Assembly: GCA_050725495.1 (NCBI GenBank)
Contig: JBOHHM010000095.1
Coordinates: forward strand, 1 to 5,036
Source: JBOHHM01 sp050725495
GTDB lineage: Bacteria; Pseudomonadota; Gammaproteobacteria; Burkholderiales; Burkholderiaceae_C
DNA length: 5,036 nucleotides
Direction: 5' to 3'
Shown: piece by piece, positions 1 to 5,036 of the stretch
How positions within the stretch are numbered: position 1 is the first letter of the stretch
How the letters are laid out: every line of letters starts with the position of its first letter
The notes under the pieces: model-generated
Database searches by the model: none
What the model was told of the DNA's origin: nothing
What the model saw: only the letters and a program-made list of their open reading frames with translations
Position numbers and translations under genes: made by a program

Positions 1-2114
1 GCCAGCAGGTCAGCCACGGGGCGATCAGCACGCACCGCCGCGTCCATGTGCGCTACGAGGGCAGCGACACGGCGCTGATCGTGCCGTTCGGCGATCTCGA
101 CGCGATCGAGTCGGGCTTCGAGGCCGCTTACCGCCAGCGTTTTGCCTTCCTGATGCATGGCAAGGGCCTGGTGGTCGAGGCCGTGTCGGTCGAGGCTGTG
201 GTGGCGGGCGACGCACCGCTGGAGCCGCGCCACGCGACGCATGAGCCGCGCGAAGTGCCGCGGCGTGAAACCGTGCGCATGTACTCGGCAGGTCTTTGGC
301 ATCAGGCCGCGCTGGTGGTGCGCGAAGACCTGCGGCCGGGCGACATCATCGGCGGCCCGGCCATCATTGCCGAGAAGAACGCGACCACCGTCGTGGAGCC
401 GGGCTGGGAGGCGGAGGTCACGGCCCTGGACCACCTGGTCCTGGAGCGGCGGGCAGCCCGTGCTATCAAATTTGCAGCAGGCACGACGGTGGACCCGGTG
501 CTGCTGGAAGTCTTCAACAACCTGTTCATGAACATTGCCGAGCAAATGGGCCTGCAGCTGCAGAACACGGCCTACTCGGTCAACATCAAGGAACGGCTGG
601 ACTTCAGCTGCGCGCTGTTCGACGCCGATGGCAACCTCATTGCCAATGCGCCGCACATGCCGGTGCACCTGGGCTCGATGGGCGAGAGCATCAAGACCGT
701 GATCCGCGAGAACAGCGCCAGCATGCAGCCCGGCGATGTCTATGTGCTCAACGATCCCTACCACGGCGGCACGCATCTGCCCGACATCACGGTGATCACG
801 CCGGTGTACCTGCACGTTGAGCGTTCAGCGTTCAGCGTTCGGCGTGAAGAGAGCGTCCCCCACGCTCAACGCCCAACACTCAACGCCCAACCCCTTTTCT
901 ACGTCGGCTCCCGTGGCCACCATGCCGACATCGGCGGCATCACGCCGGGCTCGATGCCGCCGTTTTCCACGCTGATCGACGAAGAGGGTGTGCAGATCAA
1001 CAACTTCAAGCTGGTCGAGCGCGGCGTGCTGCGCGAGCACGAGATGATCGAGTTGTTGCAAAGCGGCCGCTACCCGAGCCGCAACCCGCAGCAAAACATG
1101 GCCGACCTCAAGGCCCAGATCGCGGCCAACGAGAAGGGCGTGCAGGAGCTGCGCAAGATGGTCGAGCAGTTCGGCCTGGACGTGGTGCAGGCCTATATGC
1201 GCCATGTGCAGGACAACGCCGAGGAGTCGGTGCGCCGCGTGATCACGCGCTTGAAGGACGGCGAGTTCACCTTGCCGCTGGACAACGGCGCGCAGATCAA
1301 GGTGGCGATCCGCGTCGACGCGGCAAGCCGCAGCGCCGAGATCGACTTCAGCGGCACCTCGGCCCAGCAGGCCAACAACTTCAACGCGCCGACGGCGGTC
1401 TGCATGGCGGCCGTGCTCTATGTGTTCCGCACGCTGGTCGATGACGACATTCCGCTCAACGCCGGCTGCCTCAAGCCCTTGCACGTCACCATCCCGCCGG
1501 GCTCCATGCTCAACCCGAATCCGCCGGCCTCGGTGGTCGCGGGCAATGTGGAGACTTCGACCTGCATCACCAACGCGCTGTACGGCGCTTTAGGCGTGAT
1601 GGCGGCCGGCCAGTGCACGATGAACAATTTCACCTTCGGCAATGAGCGTCACCAGTACTACGAAACCATCTCGGGCGGCTCGGGCGCGGGCGCGCTGATC
1701 GATGAGGCAGGCCGCGTGGTCGAGGGCTTCGACGGCACCAGCGTCGTGCAAACCCATATGACCAACTCGCGCCTGACCGACCCCGAGGTGCTGGAATTCC
1801 GCTTTCCGGTGCGGCTGGAAAGCTACGAAATCCGCCAGGGCTCGGGCGGGGCAGGGCGCTGGCAGGGCGGCAACGGCGGCGTGCGGCGCGTCAAGTTCCT
1901 CGAGGCCATGACGGCCAGCATCCTGTCCAACGGCCGCCACCAGGGCGCGTTCGGCATGGCCGGCGGCGTGCCGGGCCAGGTGGGGATCAACCGCGTGGTA
2001 CGCAGCGATGGCCGCGTGGAACAACTCGACCATATCGGCCAGGCCGAGATGGCGCCCGGTGATGTGTTCGAGATCCACACGCCGGGCGGGGGCGGCTATG
2101 GTACGCCGCAATAA
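1..2114 (+). CDS. Fused HyuA-HyuB hydantoinase / 5-oxoprolinase-type enzyme, 5'-partial
   Basis: The frame is open from base 3 to the TAA at 2112-2114 (703 codons) and continues off the left edge, so the GTG at 48 is not the start. The first ~150 residues match the HyuA C-terminus (HVRYEGSDTALIVPFG, then RPGDIIGGPAIIAEKNATTVVEPGW). From about base 490 HyuB begins (DPVLLEVFNNLFMNIAEQMG) and runs to the family's usual glycine-rich end, GGGGYGTPQ. Conserved HyuB motifs include NDPYHGGTHLPD (750-785), RGHHADIGGITPGSMPP (912-962), HMTNSRLTDPEVLEFR and GSGGAGRWQGG. Single-chain A-B enzymes of this family are about 1,200 residues and include ATP-dependent 5-oxoprolinases (5-oxoproline to glutamate) and hydantoin-ring hydrolases, acting in the cytoplasm. 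Sequence alone does not fix the substrate. Unusual points are an extra ~25-residue segment between the two His-rich motifs (see 816-891) and an AT-rich linker patch at 461-484. Neither breaks the frame. Whether the enzyme is active is unknown. Confidence 0.93.
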   Translation, partial: QQVSHGAISTHRRVHVRYEGSDTALIVPFGDLDAIESGFEAAYRQRFAFLMHGKGLVVEAVSVEAVVAGDAPLEPRHATHEPREVPRRETVRMYSAGLWHQAALVVREDLRPGDIIGGPAIIAEKNATTVVEPGWEAEVTALDHLVLERRAARAIKFAAGTTVDPVLLEVFNNLFMNIAEQMGLQLQNTAYSVNIKERLDFSCALFDADGNLIANAPHMPVHLGSMGESIKTVIRENSASMQPGDVYVLNDPYHGGTHLPDITVITPVYLHVERSAFSVRREESVPHAQRPTLNAQPLFYVGSRGHHADIGGITPGSMPPFSTLIDEEGVQINNFKLVERGVLREHEMIELLQSGRYPSRNPQQNMADLKAQIAANEKGVQELRKMVEQFGLDVVQAYMRHVQDNAEESVRRVITRLKDGEFTLPLDNGAQIKVAIRVDAASRSAEIDFSGTSAQQANNFNAPTAVCMAAVLYVFRTLVDDDIPLNAGCLKPLHVTIPPGSMLNPNPPASVVAGNVETSTCITNALYGALGVMAAGQCTMNNFTFGNERHQYYETISGGSGAGALIDEAGRVVEGFDGTSVVQTHMTNSRLTDPEVLEFRFPVRLESYEIRQGSGGAGRWQGGNGGVRRVKFLEAMTASILSNGRHQGAFGMAGGVPGQVGINRVVRSDGRVEQLDHIGQAEMAPGDVFEIHTPGGGGYGTPQ
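461..479. repeat. AT-rich repeat-like patch at the HyuA-HyuB linker
   Basis: The sequence TGCTATCAAATTTGCAGCA has TGCT and AGCA at its ends and a central AAATTT palindrome. It stands out as AT-rich within a very GC-rich gene and is translated as the linker AIKFAAG just before the HyuB domain. Its TGCTAT start is shared with the stem-loop at 2837-2854. I infer, without a genome comparison, that it is a decayed copy of the short TGCTAT-type palindromes I recall as frequent in Comamonadaceae. Confidence 0.35.
816..891. repeat. 76-bp imperfect palindrome of heptamer repeats inside hyuB
   Basis: The left arm (816-846) is four degenerate heptamers of the type GTTSRGC followed by GTG. The right arm (861-891) is CAC followed by four heptamers of the type RCYCAAC/GCCCAAC. 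The 31-nt arms pair at 24 of 31 positions around a 14-nt loop (847-860). The element is translated in frame as about 25 residues (VERSAFSVRREESVPHAQRP and following) and falls exactly where HyuB proteins normally pass almost directly from the ITPV(Y/F) strand to FYVxSRGHHADIGG. It looks like an intergenic repeat element captured within a coding sequence. Confidence 0.75.
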
Positions 2115-2122
2115 GCGACACA

Positions 2123-2836
2123 ATGGCGCGGATGGACAGCGACTTGAGCACCGCCGGGCCGCCCCAAGGTGCGAAGGCCCCCGAGGGGCTGACGCCCGCG
2201 GCTCCCTGCCTGCCCGCGCAGGCAGGGACGGGCGGAAGAGACGCCACGTCTCGTGGCGGCCTGACCAGCGCAGTACGCGAAGCGACAAGCGTGGGGGCCC
2301 AGTTCATTGACAACTACCGCTTCCTGGCCCGCTACAACCGTTGGTTCAACCAGCGCTTGTACGGGGCCTGCGAATGCCTGAGCGACGAGGAGCGCAAGCG
2401 CGAGCGCGGCGCGTTCTTCGGCTCGATTCACCGCACGCTGAACCACTTGATCGTCGGCGACCAGGTCTGGCTGCGCCGCCTGCGCCGGTGCGCCGTCGAG
2501 AACGGCTTGGCCAGCGTGGCGCTCAATGATGAGGTGCTGGACCTGCCCGAGGCCTACTCGCTCGACATGGTGCTCTACGAGGATTGGGCCGCCCTGCGCG
2601 CCAAGCGCGAACAACTTGATGCCGCCCTCGAGGCCTGGCTGGCCGGCCTGCCCCAGGGCTATCCCGGCTCCACCATGCGCTACAGCAATTCCAAAGGCGT
2701 GCAGCGCGAGCACCCGGCCTGGCAGGCCCTGACGCATTTCTTCGACCACCAGACCCACCATCGGGGACAGGTCACCACGATGCTGGCGCAAGCCGGCGTC
2801 GACGTGGGGGTCACGGACCTCATCGCACTGGTGTGA
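2123..2836 (+). CDS. DinB-family (DinB/YfiT-like) putative metal-dependent protein
   Basis: The full ORF is 237 residues. Residues ~60-237 match the DinB four-helix-bundle family: FIDNYRFLARYNRWFNQRLYGAC, then GAFFGSIHRTLNHLIVGDQVWL, and the C-terminal FFDHQTHHRGQVTTMLAQAG. The likely metal ligands are H108, H209 and H213, the usual DinB three-histidine set. Family members include bacillithiol/mycothiol-dependent transferases and many uncharacterised stress proteins, so no substrate can be assigned. The start is doubtful. ATGs at 2123 and 2132 lack a convincing Shine-Dalgarno, and the first ~50 residues are Pro/Ala/Gly-rich and encoded by the hairpin-rich segment at 2150-2260. A GTG at 2291 (residue 57) would give 181 residues, closer to the usual length, but it also lacks a good Shine-Dalgarno. 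The gene starts 8 nt after the hydantoinase stop, so co-transcription is possible. No functional link between the two is evident. Confidence 0.87.
   Translation: MARMDSDLSTAGPPQGAKAPEGLTPAAPCLPAQAGTGGRDATSRGGLTSAVREATSVGAQFIDNYRFLARYNRWFNQRLYGACECLSDEERKRERGAFFGSIHRTLNHLIVGDQVWLRRLRRCAVENGLASVALNDEVLDLPEAYSLDMVLYEDWAALRAKREQLDAALEAWLAGLPQGYPGSTMRYSNSKGVQREHPAWQALTHFFDHQTHHRGQVTTMLAQAGVDVGVTDLIALV
2150..2260. repeat. GC-rich hairpin-forming repeat-like segment at the 5' end of the dinB ORF
   Basis: This segment holds two perfect inverted repeats: CCCTGCCTG / CAGGCAGGG (2204-2212 and 2219-2227, 6-nt loop) and CGCCACG / CGTGGCG (2242-2248 and 2252-2258, 3-nt loop). A shorter CCCC-CGA-GGGG pairing lies near 2179-2188. 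The start, GCCGGGCCGCCCCAAGG, resembles GC-rich intergenic repeats I recall from Comamonadaceae. In the dinB frame it encodes a low-complexity stretch (AGPPQGAKAPEGLTPAAPC) unlike any part of a DinB domain. It is either a 5' untranslated repeat wrongly included in the ORF or a real translated insertion. Confidence 0.55.
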
Positions 2837-2837
2837 T

Positions 2838-2854
2838 GCTATTGTTTTAATAGC
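2838..2854. repeat. Small palindrome directly after the dinB stop
   Basis: GCTATT and AATAGC form a perfect 6-bp stem around a GTTTT loop, beginning 1 nt after the dinB TGA. There is no T-run on the plus strand after it, so it is not a standard intrinsic terminator. It may act as an mRNA 3'-end structure or simply be a dispersed TGCTAT-type repeat. The AT-rich stem contrasts with the surrounding GC-rich DNA. Confidence 0.5.
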
Positions 2855-2897
2855 GAATGGCGTCCCTCTTGCAAGGGCAAACGGTCGAACAGGCATG

Positions 2898-2919
2898 AAA
2901 AAACCCGCCGAAGCGGGTT
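2898..2919 (-). terminator. Rho-independent terminator of the HhH gene / lap operon
   Basis: Read on the minus strand, AACCCGC and GCGGGTT form a perfect 7-bp stem around the stable tetraloop TTCG, followed by a run of six T (complement of the A-run at 2898-2903). It lies 19 nt after the TAA of the HhH gene. On the plus strand the hairpin is followed by GTAG, not a T-run, so it should work mainly for the minus-strand genes. Confidence 0.92.
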
Positions 2920-2938
2920 GTAGAAAGGCCGTCTGAAC

Positions 2939-3475
2939 TTACTTCTTGGCGGCGTCGGCAGGGGCAGCCGGTTTGGCGGCCTCGGCCTTGGCGTCTTTCT
3001 TTTCGTCCTTGGCGGCAGGCTTGTCGTTCTTCTTGGCTTCCTTGGCTTTCATGTCGGCCTCTTTCTTGGCCTTGGCTTCGTCGGCCTTCATCTTGGCTTC
3101 GGCCTTCGCGTCCTTCTTCTCCTCCTTGGCCGCGGCAGGCTTGGCGTCGCCTTTCTTCTCTTCAGCCTTGGCCATCGGCTTGTCCTCCTTCTTGGCAGCC
3201 GGGGCAGCGGCCTTGAAGGCGGCGCCGTTGACCGTCAGGCCCTCGGCGGAATACTTCGCGGCATTGGTTTCGCCCACGCCCTGGACGCGCGAGATGAAGT
3301 CGTTCCAGTCCTTGAAGCTGCCCTTCTTGCGTTCCTCGACGATCTTGCCCGAAATGCCGGGGCCAATACCCTTGATGCCATCGAGTTCGGCGGCGGTGGC
3401 CTTGTTCACATCGACAGCGGCAAACGATGCGGCTGCGTACAACATGGCCACAAAGGCCAGAACCTTCTTCAACAT
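2939..3475 (-). CDS. Secreted helix-hairpin-helix (ComEA-like) protein with Lys/Ala/Glu-rich tail
   Basis: The protein is 178 residues. Residues 1-19 are a typical signal peptide (MLKK, a hydrophobic core, then SFA before AVDVNKA), so it is probably exported to the periplasm. Residues ~21-82 are a double helix-hairpin-helix unit of the ComEA type: VDVNKATAAELDGIKGIGPG is the first hairpin and SRVQGVGETNAAKYS the second. Such domains bind DNA backbone without sequence preference; ComEA itself pulls incoming DNA into the periplasm during natural transformation. Residues 89-178 are almost only Ala, Lys, Glu, Asp and Pro, with about 28 Lys against 20 acidic residues and an internal repeat (KEEKKDAKAEA at 117-127, KDEKKDAKAEA at 156-166). 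Many betaproteobacterial relatives are about 100 residues and lack such a tail. The start is supported by GAGGAG at 3482-3487, 6 nt upstream. A DNA-uptake role is inferred, and no other competence gene is present here. Confidence 0.9.
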   Translation of the reverse strand: MLKKVLAFVAMLYAAASFAAVDVNKATAAELDGIKGIGPGISGKIVEERKKGSFKDWNDFISRVQGVGETNAAKYSAEGLTVNGAAFKAAAPAAKKEDKPMAKAEEKKGDAKPAAAKEEKKDAKAEAKMKADEAKAKKEADMKAKEAKKNDKPAAKDEKKDAKAEAAKPAAPADAAKK

Positions 3476-3481
3476 GGATCA

Positions 3482-3487
3482 CTCCTC
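3482..3487 (-). promoter_or_regulatory. Ribosome binding site of the HhH gene
   Basis: On the minus strand the sequence reads GAGGAG, a 6-nt spacer, then ATG at 3475-3473. This near-consensus site fixes the start, which also gives a clean signal peptide. Confidence 0.85.
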
Positions 3488-3500
3488 GGGGTTGTAACGC

Positions 3501-3525
3501 GCCCCGGCAGACCATCTGCCCGGGC
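3501..3525 (-). other. GC-rich stem-loop in the lapB-HhH intergenic leader
   Basis: GCCCCGGCAGA (3501-3511) and TCTGCCCGGGC (3515-3525) pair over 11 bp with one mismatch around a 3-nt loop. There is no T-run on either strand, so it is not a classical intrinsic terminator. On the minus strand it lies between the lapB stop and the Shine-Dalgarno of the HhH gene. A weak -10-like TATACG lies at 3537-3532 just upstream, without a recognisable -35. The hairpin could sit at the 5' end of a separate transcript, or separate the lapAB mRNA from the next gene by processing or attenuation. Confidence 0.5.
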
Positions 3526-3589
3526 GGCCAGCGTATAACGGGCGGGAGCAAAACTTCGTTGACCCAGTACGTGGGGGGTTCGCCCGCGC

Positions 3590-4747
3590 TCAGAGCTCTT
3601 CCACCCGGCGTGCGGGGTAGCTGTCCCAGGCCTGGCAGCCTGGGCATTGCCAGAAGTGTTGTTTGGCCTCGAAGCCGCAGGCGGCGCAGCGGTAGCGCGT
3701 GAGCGGCTTGACCGCATGGTCAAGGGCGCGCTGCACCTGGGGGTGAAACTGCTCATGCTCGAGTTTTTCGCCGGCAATCCATTTGGCCGCCGCGACCAGC
3801 GAGGGCTCGCGTTCCAAGTGCTTCACATACCAGTCGCGCGCCGAGGCCGCGGACGCGCCCGATGCGGCGCTGAGGGCCACGATGGCCTCCAGTACGTCCA
3901 GGCAGGGTGCCTGCTCGTAGCTGGCTTTCAGCAGGTCCAGCGCTTCCTCGCTGCGGCCGCAGACTGCCGCCGCCTCCCTGAGCGGGGCCGCCATCAGGGG
4001 CATGGCGGCGGGGGCTGATCGGGCCAGCGTGGCCAGGGTGTCGAAGGCGGCCTCATCGCGGCCCAGGCGTGTGTGCAGCGCCGCCAGCGCCATGGGGGCC
4101 CGGGGTGCCTGGGGGGCCGTTGCCTTCGCCTGTTCCAGCAACTGCGTCGCGCGGTCGGTGTCGCCCGCGCTCAAATGCGAGGCGGCCTGCTCGCACAGGT
4201 AGTGCGCCAGTCGGTTGCTGAAGCTGCCTTGGCCGGCCGCGTCAAGTTTTTGGGCGATGGCGGCCGCTTGTGGCCAGTCGCGCGAGCGTTCGTAGATGGC
4301 CAGCAGCGCCAGCCGGGCCTGGCCTTCAAACGGTGTGGCTTCCAGCCGGCGCAGGGCGTCCTCGGCCCGGTCGAGCAGGCCGGCCTTGAGAAAGTCCAGC
4401 GCCAGCGCATGCTGGGCGCGTTCCCGGTCGGAGTCGCTCAGATCGCCGCGGCCGAGCAGGTGCTCGTGAACCCGCACGGCGCGCTCGTACTCGCCGCGGC
4501 GTCGAAACAGGTTGCCCAGGGCGAAGTGCAGCTCGGAGGTGTCGGGGTCGTTTTGCACGGCCTCGATGAAGGCGTCGATCGCCTGGTCCTGTTGCTCATT
4601 GAGCAGAAAGTTCAGGCCCTTGAAATAGGCCTTGGGGGCCTGGCGGTTTTCCATACGCAGCTGGCGCAGGTCGAACCGCGAAGCGATCCAGCCCAGGACG
4701 AAAGCCAGGGGCAGACCCAGCAGGATCCAGCTCAGGTCAAAGTCCAT
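3590..4747 (-). CDS. lapB: Lipopolysaccharide assembly protein LapB (YciM)
   Basis: The product is 385 residues, against 389 in E. coli. Residues ~6-22 (SWILLGLPLAFVLGWIA) form the single N-terminal membrane anchor, leaving the rest in the cytoplasm. Residues ~38-330 are a series of tetratricopeptide repeats (for example KAYFKGLNFLLNEQQDQAI and ELHFALGNLFRRRGEYERAV). The C-terminus is a rubredoxin-like metal-binding knuckle with Cys354, 357, 368 and 371 (CAACGF and CPGC). All key features are intact. In E. coli LapB binds the protease FtsH and LpxC and promotes LpxC degradation, so limiting lipid A synthesis; the same role is inferred here. The ATG overlaps the end of lapA by 11 nt and has no clear Shine-Dalgarno, which suggests translational coupling to lapA. 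Confidence 0.96.
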   Translation of the reverse strand: MDFDLSWILLGLPLAFVLGWIASRFDLRQLRMENRQAPKAYFKGLNFLLNEQQDQAIDAFIEAVQNDPDTSELHFALGNLFRRRGEYERAVRVHEHLLGRGDLSDSDRERAQHALALDFLKAGLLDRAEDALRRLEATPFEGQARLALLAIYERSRDWPQAAAIAQKLDAAGQGSFSNRLAHYLCEQAASHLSAGDTDRATQLLEQAKATAPQAPRAPMALAALHTRLGRDEAAFDTLATLARSAPAAMPLMAAPLREAAAVCGRSEEALDLLKASYEQAPCLDVLEAIVALSAASGASAASARDWYVKHLEREPSLVAAAKWIAGEKLEHEQFHPQVQRALDHAVKPLTRYRCAACGFEAKQHFWQCPGCQAWDSYPARRVEEL

Positions 4748-5018
4748 GGGTGGAATTCGCAGTGTCCTCGGCGTGGGCTGCAGCCCGGGAGAGACGGGCT
4801 TTTCTGGCCGCGGAGCGCTGTTTCAGCCAGCGTGGCACCATGCCCAGGACGCCGACGAACACGCCGGCAGAGAAGGCGATCAGCACGACCAGCACCAGCG
4901 GAGCACGCCATTGCGTGCCAAAAAAGAAATGCACGGTGGCATCTTGCTGGTTGTTCAGGGCGAAAGCGAACAGGGTAAAAAAAATGGCTGCCTTGAGCAG
5001 CCACATGAGGTATTTCAT
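4737..5018 (-). CDS. lapA: LapA-domain (DUF1049) inner-membrane protein
   Basis: The product is 93 residues with two predicted membrane helices, residues ~3-21 (YLMWLLKAAIFFTLFAFAL) and ~40-61 (PLVLVVLIAFSAGVFVGVLG). Between them is the short family loop NNQQDATVHFFFGTQWRAP, and after them a basic cytoplasmic tail (RWLKQRSAARKARLSR). This is the standard LapA/DUF1049 layout. LapA is the small partner encoded next to LapB in the LPS-assembly control module. The start is fixed by GAGGAG at 5023-5028. The stop overlaps the lapB start. In many Burkholderiales rpsA and ihfB lie upstream; here the window ends 18 nt before the ATG, so this cannot be confirmed. Confidence 0.94.
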   Translation of the reverse strand: MKYLMWLLKAAIFFTLFAFALNNQQDATVHFFFGTQWRAPLVLVVLIAFSAGVFVGVLGMVPRWLKQRSAARKARLSRAAAHAEDTANSTHGL

Positions 5019-5022
5019 TGAT

Positions 5023-5028
5023 CTCCTC
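5023..5028 (-). promoter_or_regulatory. Ribosome binding site of lapA
   Basis: On the minus strand the sequence reads TGAGGAG, ATCA, then ATG. The GAGGAG core is 4 nt from the start, slightly short but strong. The TGA overlapping the site (5027-5029) could be the stop of an upstream gene ending at the window edge, which would make lapA an internal operon gene. That cannot be shown with the 7 bases remaining. Confidence 0.75.
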
Positions 5029-5036
5029 AGTGACGA

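Noticed and set aside
48..50. GTG at 48 as the start of the hydantoinase gene
   Set aside because: The frame stays open to the left edge and encodes conserved HyuA residues (SHGAISTHRRVHV) before this codon, so the gene begins outside the window.
816..891. A CRISPR-like or tandem-repeat array, or a frameshift site
   Set aside because: The units are only 7 nt, degenerate and without spacers, and the reading frame is the same on both sides, so neither CRISPR nor frameshift fits.
825..1484. 219-residue antisense ORF within hyuB
   Set aside because: It is opposite strongly conserved HyuB coding sequence and has a His/Ala/Arg-rich composition typical of a reverse-frame shadow in high-GC DNA.
1590..2288. 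232-residue minus-strand ORF across the hyuB end and dinB start
   Set aside because: There is no recognisable domain, the composition is Arg/Ala/His-rich, and it overlaps two supported genes in antisense.
2867..2874. The palindrome CTTGCAAG in the convergent gap as an operator
   Set aside because: It is only 8 bp, not placed upstream of any gene start, and could arise by chance.
2096..2896. 266-residue minus-strand ORF covering dinB
   Set aside because: It is a shadow of the DinB coding frame. The plus-strand product has clear DinB motifs and histidine ligands, while the antisense product matches nothing I know.
2902..2919. A bidirectional terminator also serving dinB
   Set aside because: On the plus strand the stem is followed by GTAG with no T-run, so only minus-strand termination is supported.
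2946..3497. 183-residue plus-strand ORF opposite the HhH gene, rich in Ala/Ser/Phe/Leu
   Set aside because: Its hydrophobic look results from reading the Lys/Ala/Glu codons of the tail in reverse. The minus-strand gene has a signal peptide, HhH domain, Shine-Dalgarno and terminator.
4073..4978. 301-residue plus-strand ORF opposite lapB/lapA
   Set aside because: Both minus-strand genes are full-length recognised families, and the plus-strand frame spans their overlap with no coherent domain.

Overview
The window looks like chromosomal DNA of a high-GC betaproteobacterium in Burkholderiales, most likely Comamonadaceae. The reasons are the strong GC bias at third codon positions, the lapA-lapB pair in its usual betaproteobacterial form, and short palindromes with a TGCTAT core of a kind I recall as common between Comamonadaceae genes. 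The family assignment is from memory and was not checked by search.

Left half, plus strand (1-2836). The window opens inside a large fused HyuA-HyuB hydantoinase/5-oxoprolinase-type gene. Its last 703 codons are visible: the HyuA C-terminus and then a complete HyuB part. Eight nucleotides after its stop begins an ORF for a DinB-family (DinB/YfiT-like, putative metal-binding) protein. This block carries several repeat-like insertions: an AT-rich patch at the HyuA-HyuB linker, a 76-bp imperfect palindrome made of heptamer repeats translated in frame inside HyuB, a hairpin-rich GC segment forming the first ~50 codons of the DinB ORF, and a small stem-loop just after the dinB stop.

Right half, minus strand (5018 to 2898). 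The order of transcription is lapA, lapB, then a secreted helix-hairpin-helix (ComEA-like) protein with a long Lys/Ala/Glu tail, closed by a clear rho-independent terminator. lapA and lapB overlap by 11 nt and belong to the envelope/LPS-control module: in E. coli LapB guides FtsH-dependent turnover of LpxC, and LapA is its small membrane partner. The HhH gene has its own strong Shine-Dalgarno and a 114-bp leader with a GC-rich stem-loop, so it may be read through from lapAB or have its own promoter. The two halves converge on the 102-bp gap at 2837-2938.

I see no tRNA, rRNA, CRISPR array, transposase, phage gene or defence system, and no intergenic stretch over about 115 bp. All five genes belong to known families. 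I do not see a new multi-gene system. The most unusual content is the repeat material translated inside otherwise ordinary genes.
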